DNA of 64,000 nucleotides, from positions 357,128-421,127 of the forward strand of contig NZ_LMJB01000009.1 of NCBI RefSeq assembly GCF_001429765.1, in the 5' to 3' direction. A program made the translations under genes and the position numbers. The notes beneath the pieces were generated by a model. The model worked only from the letters and a program-made list of their open reading frames with translations, had not been told where the DNA came from and made no database searches. The stretch comes from Flavobacterium sp. Root901 (GTDB taxonomy: Bacteria > Bacteroidota > Bacteroidia > Flavobacteriales > Flavobacteriaceae). This document shows, piece after piece, positions 60,948 to 64,000 of this stretch (its first letter is position 1; each line of letters opens with the position of its first letter).

Positions 60948-62006
60948 ATGAAAATAAAGATAATAGGTATAGGAAGTTACATTCCTACTAAAGAAGTAAG
61001 CAATACTGACTTTGACAAACATGTGTTCTTGAATGAAGACGGAACTCCTTTTGCTTACCCGAATGAAGTTGTTATAAAAAAATTCAAAGGTATTACCGGA
61101 ATCGAAAACCGACGTTATGCAGAAGACCAATATACGGCATCTGATCTCGCTTTTTTTGCTGCAGAAAAAGCAATAGAAAATGCTGATATTGATAAAGAAT
61201 CTTTAGACTATATTATTTTTGCTCATAATTTTGGTGACGTAAAAACAGGAACAAATCAAACTGATATTCTTCCGAGTCTGGCTACCCGGGTTAAAAATAA
61301 ACTCGATATTAAAAACCCTAAATGTGTAGCTTACGATATTCTTTTTGGATGCCCGGGCTGGATTGAAGGAGTTTTGCAGGCCAATGCTTTTATTAAATCC
61401 GGAATGGCAAAAAGAGTTTTGGTAATTGGTGCCGAGACACTTTCCAGAGTTGTAGACGATCATGACCGTGATTCTATGATTTATTCTGACGGTGCCGGAG
61501 CTTCGATCTTAGAACTTTCTACCGATGAAGCTGGTTTACTTTCTTACGAAAGTGCCACTTTTGCCAATGACGAAGCTAATTTCCTTTTCTTCGGAAAATC
61601 ATATAATCCAGATTTAGATCCTGATATTAAATACATTAAAATGTACGGTCGTAAAATTTACGAGTTTGCGTTAAGTCAGGTTCCGTGCGCAATGAAAAGC
61701 TGTTTGGATAAAAGCGGCATCGGCATAGATGAGGTAAAGAAAATCCTGATTCACCAGGCAAACGAAAAAATGGACGAAGCAATTGTAGAACGTTTCTACA
61801 AATTATACGACAAAACTGCACCGCACGATATTATGCCAATGAGTATTCATGATTTAGGAAACAGCAGTGTGGCTACTGTACCTACACTTTATGATTTGAT
61901 ACTTCAGGGAAAAATCGAAAATCATGAAATCAACAAAGGCGATGTTATTATTTTTGCTTCGGTTGGAGCCGGAATGAATGTTAACGCTTTTGTTTATCGA
62001 TATTAA
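60948..62006 (+). CDS. Beta-ketoacyl-ACP synthase III-like protein (FabH family)
   Basis: 352 aa. The thiolase fold has the catalytic triad Cys135 (LFGCPGWIEG), His269 (LIHQANEKM) and Asn305 (LGNSSVATVP). Family enzymes start fatty acid or polyketide chains by condensing acyl-CoA with malonyl-ACP. The extra N-terminal segment (VFLNEDGTPFAYPNEV) makes it slightly longer than E. coli FabH (317 aa). Next to a methyltransferase, a glycosyltransferase and an MlaE permease, so a role in a specialised lipid is possible but not shown. Confidence 0.88.
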   Translation: MKIKIIGIGSYIPTKEVSNTDFDKHVFLNEDGTPFAYPNEVVIKKFKGITGIENRRYAEDQYTASDLAFFAAEKAIENADIDKESLDYIIFAHNFGDVKTGTNQTDILPSLATRVKNKLDIKNPKCVAYDILFGCPGWIEGVLQANAFIKSGMAKRVLVIGAETLSRVVDDHDRDSMIYSDGAGASILELSTDEAGLLSYESATFANDEANFLFFGKSYNPDLDPDIKYIKMYGRKIYEFALSQVPCAMKSCLDKSGIGIDEVKKILIHQANEKMDEAIVERFYKLYDKTAPHDIMPMSIHDLGNSSVATVPTLYDLILQGKIENHEINKGDVIIFASVGAGMNVNAFVYRY

Positions 62007-62032
62007 CAAAGAGCTTTTATAAGAGAAGTTAA

Positions 62033-62169
62033 TTCTCGCAAAGACGCGAAGCCGCAAAGTTTTTCTGTTTCACGCAGATTTTGCAGATTTAAACAGATTT
62101 TTTAATCTTTTTTAATCCTTTAATCTGTGGCAGATAAAAAAACTATGCGGCTTCGCGTCTTTGTGAGAA
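62033..62169. repeat. Intergenic inverted repeat, GACGCGAAGCCGC family
   Basis: Arms of 24 bases (62033-62056 and 62146-62169) are reverse complements at 23 of 24 positions; core CAAAGACGCGAAGCCGCA. Inside it a TTTAATCTGTGGCA unit resembles the one at 47364-47387. It fills the gap before the methyltransferase gene. Confidence 0.8.
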
Positions 62170-62212
62170 ATGCATTCGAAGTAAAAAAAATGTAAAACAG
62201 CAGATAACTTTG

Positions 62213-62220
62213 TATATTTG
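62213..62220 (+). promoter_or_regulatory. -7 box of the methyltransferase gene
   Basis: TATATTTG fits TAnnTTTG perfectly and lies 25 bases before the ATG at 62246, giving a leader of about 19 bases. Confidence 0.5.
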
Positions 62221-62245
62221 CGCCTTTGCAGATAAAAAATAAAAA

Positions 62246-62770
62246 ATGTACGAAAAAACATTTCCTAATAAGAGATTCAAACTAACCTTAGAGTTTCTAC
62301 AAAAGCACGTTAGCACATCAGAAACTATTTTTGATTTTGGAGTACCAAATCCATTTTCTAAAATAATGGAAGAAAATGGCTATACCGTAAAAAATACAAA
62401 AGGCGAAGATTTAGACAACGATCAAACGGCGTTACAAACAGAACAATATACTGTTTTTACAGCATTTGAAATTTTCGAACATTTGCTAAATCCATATACC
62501 ATTTTACAAAACGTAAAATGTGATAAATTGTTAATTTCAATTCCATTACGTTTATGGTTTTCTCCGGCATATCGTTCTAAAACAGATATGTGGGACAGAC
62601 ATTACCATGAATTCGAAGACTGGCAGCTGGACTGGCTTTTAGAAAAAACCGGCTGGAAAATAACAGATCGCCTGCAATTTACTCATCCGGTAAAAAAGTT
62701 TGGATTTAGACCCTTATTAAGATATTTTACTCCAAGATATTATATTGTCGCTGCTGAGAAAATAAAATAA
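62246..62770 (+). CDS. Class I SAM-dependent methyltransferase
   Basis: 174 aa, compact. Motif I is degenerate (ETIFDFGVPNP, about 26-36, without the usual GxGxG), motif II (KGEDLDND) and the post-I/III stretch FEIFEHLLNPYTILQNVKC (about 73-91) match Bacteroidota methyltransferase-like proteins. Since the SAM loop is altered, activity is uncertain. It is placed before the family 2 glycosyltransferase. Confidence 0.65.
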   Translation: MYEKTFPNKRFKLTLEFLQKHVSTSETIFDFGVPNPFSKIMEENGYTVKNTKGEDLDNDQTALQTEQYTVFTAFEIFEHLLNPYTILQNVKCDKLLISIPLRLWFSPAYRSKTDMWDRHYHEFEDWQLDWLLEKTGWKITDRLQFTHPVKKFGFRPLLRYFTPRYYIVAAEKIK

Positions 62771-62784
62771 AAATTCCAATATTT

Positions 62785-62836
62785 AAATTCCAAATTCCAA
62801 TTTTAACCATATCGGTAAGATTGGAATTTGGAATTT
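62785..62836. repeat. Intergenic inverted repeat, GGAATTTGGAATT family
   Basis: Two 17-base arms (62785-62801 and 62820-62836) are perfect reverse complements. Further copies of TTGGAATT follow up to 62895 and surround the start of the glycosyltransferase gene. Confidence 0.7.
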
Positions 62837-62894
62837 TAAAAGATTGAGATTTATTCTTCAGAATTGAATTGGAATTAAAAAATTGGAATTAAAA

Positions 62895-63743
62895 ATGAAT
62901 TATTACATCATTATCCCTGCGCACAACGAGCAAGATCTTATCGGTCTGACTTTACAATCCTTGGTCTCTCAAACTGTTTTACCTTCTAAAATAGTTGTCG
63001 TAAACGATAACTCTACAGATAAAACGGAGGAAGTGGTGCTGGGTTTTGCAAAAGACAATCCTTATATTTCTGTTGTAAATAAAACTTCGGATGCTATTCA
63101 TATGCCTGGAAGTAAAGTAATTCAGGCTTTTCAGAAAGGTTTTGAAACTTTAGATTCTGATTATGATATTATTGTAAAAATAGACGGCGATTTAATTTTT
63201 CCTCCTAATTATTTTGAAACGATTATCAAACATTTTGAATCGGATTCCAGAATTGGAATGGCGGGCGGATTTTGTTATATCGACAAAAACGGCGAATGGG
63301 TTTTAGAAAACCTGACGGACAAAGATCATATTCGCGGCGCTCTAAAAGCTTACAGAAAAGAAACCTACCAGCAAATTGGCGGTTTAAAACCTGCAATGGG
63401 CTGGGATACTGTAGATGAATTATTGTGTAAATATTACGATTGGAAAATAGTTACCGATGAATCTTTACATGTAAAACATCTAAAACCAACCGGCGCAAAT
63501 TACAACAAAACAGCGCGTTATAAGCAAGGAGAAGCTTTTTACACTTTAGGTTACGGTTTTTGGATCACGTCGATAGCATCTGCAAAACTGGCAATGATGA
63601 AGAAAAAGCCTTTTCTCTTTTTTGATTATATAAAAGGATTTTTAAAAGCCAAAAAAGCTAAAACTCCTTTATTAGTTACCCCTGAACAAGCTAAATTTAT
63701 TAGAAATTATCGTTTGCAGAAAATGAAACAAAAGTTAATTTGA
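62895..63743 (+). CDS. Family 2 glycosyltransferase
   Basis: 282 aa from the ATG at 62895. An upstream TTG at 62883 is part of a repeat and is not preferred. The GT-A fold shows IIIPAHNEQDLIGLTLQSLV (about 4-23), VVNDNSTDKTEEV (about 35-47) and the metal motif region VKIDGDLIFPPNYF (about 95-108), then a C-terminal helix LHVKHLKPTGANYNKTARYK. It adds sugars to a lipid or polysaccharide; the acceptor is unknown. It precedes an MlaE permease. Confidence 0.9.
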   Translation: MNYYIIIPAHNEQDLIGLTLQSLVSQTVLPSKIVVVNDNSTDKTEEVVLGFAKDNPYISVVNKTSDAIHMPGSKVIQAFQKGFETLDSDYDIIVKIDGDLIFPPNYFETIIKHFESDSRIGMAGGFCYIDKNGEWVLENLTDKDHIRGALKAYRKETYQQIGGLKPAMGWDTVDELLCKYYDWKIVTDESLHVKHLKPTGANYNKTARYKQGEAFYTLGYGFWITSIASAKLAMMKKKPFLFFDYIKGFLKAKKAKTPLLVTPEQAKFIRNYRLQKMKQKLI

Positions 63744-63825
63744 TTGGTAAAACACTCGAAAAACGGGAACTCATAACTCAAAACTCATAACTTCTTTTTA
63801 CCTTAGCAAATATTTAAAACTTATG

Positions 63826-64000
63826 ATGCTAGTTCGTTATTTATCCCAAATAGGAAGATATTTTTTAATGCTTAAAGAAATTTTCAATAAACAGACCAAA
63901 TGGCCTGTTATGAAAAACTTGATTTTCAAGGAAATTGATGACTTAATAATCGATTCTCTTGGTATTGTCTGCTTTATATCTTTTTTTATTGGAGGAGTTG
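63826..64000 (+). CDS. mlaE: MlaE-family ABC transporter permease, N-terminus only
   Basis: The frame opens with ATGATG at 63823-63828 and runs past the window end. The first 58 residues (RYLSQIGRYFLMLKEIFNKQ, then LIFKEIDDLIIDSLGIVCFI) match MlaE permeases, which with MlaF and MlaD move phospholipids between outer and inner membrane. Either ATG could be the start. The rest of the system would lie downstream. Confidence 0.8.
   Translation, partial: MLVRYLSQIGRYFLMLKEIFNKQTKWPVMKNLIFKEIDDLIIDSLGIVCFISFFIGGV

Noticed and set aside
63768..63792. AACTCATAAC direct repeats, also near 40266-40290
   Set aside because: Short AT-rich tandem-like words without a constant spacing; possibly simple drift, too weak to call an element.

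Overview
The window looks like a chromosomal segment of a Flavobacterium-type bacterium (Bacteroidota). The reasons are: low GC with AT-rich gaps, a SusC/SusD pair, an S46 dipeptidyl peptidase, several DUF/secreted proteins of flavobacterial type, and promoters that fit the Bacteroidota pattern (TTTG or TTG, 19-20 bases, TAnnTTTG) instead of the sigma70 -35/-10 pattern. I saw no tRNA, rRNA, CRISPR, transposase, integrase or prophage gene.

Region 1 (1-21716, all minus strand) is the core translation block. Read in the direction of transcription it runs rpsL-rpsG-fusA-rpsJ, then a terminator and a 393-base gap with a new promoter, then rplC-rplD-rplW-rplB-rpsS-rplV-rpsC-rplP-rpmC-rpsQ-rplN-rplX-rplE-rpsN-rpsH-rplF-rplR-rpsE-rpmD-rplO-secY-infA-rpmJ-rpsM-rpsK-rpsD-rpoA-rplQ. 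It is followed by carA, eno, gltA and the first codons of an amidinotransferase-like gene. Gaps inside the long operon are 21 bases or less except for three (before rpsH, rpsD and rplQ), and each of those three holds an inverted repeat. They are good candidates for ribosomal-protein leader RNAs.

Region 2 (21900-44400) is mixed. It has a divergent outer-membrane barrel gene, a codon-optimised SusC/SusD pair without any enzyme or regulator beside it, the rRNA methylase rlmB, a DUF2490 protein, a rhomboid protease, rarA, a HAD nucleotidase, radC, mpl (peptidoglycan recycling), an S46 peptidase, obg, a CNNM/CorC-type membrane protein, adk, hpt and a PQQ-type sugar dehydrogenase lipoprotein.

Region 3 (44598-57620) holds a TonB-dependent receptor, purK and purE, an M3 metallopeptidase, a SanA-like protein and an orphan DUF1842 gene with a structured leader. 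Next comes a GbsR/MarR-type regulator whose gene and the following membrane-protein operon are each preceded by the same perfect 9-8-9 inverted repeat, then a TIGR01777 oxidoreductase, an SRPBCC protein and a UbiA-family prenyltransferase. From about 41.6 kb onward many gaps carry long, near-perfect inverted repeats of several sequence families; one of them supplies the last six codons and the stop of the UbiA-like gene.

Region 4 (57818-64000) holds gcvP with a leader that can form two mutually exclusive hairpins, a ketoacyl-ACP synthase III, a methyltransferase, a family 2 glycosyltransferase and the start of an MlaE-type permease. The most promising undescribed items are the GbsR-operator/membrane-protein module, the DUF1842 leader, the three ribosomal-operon leaders and the gcvP leader.
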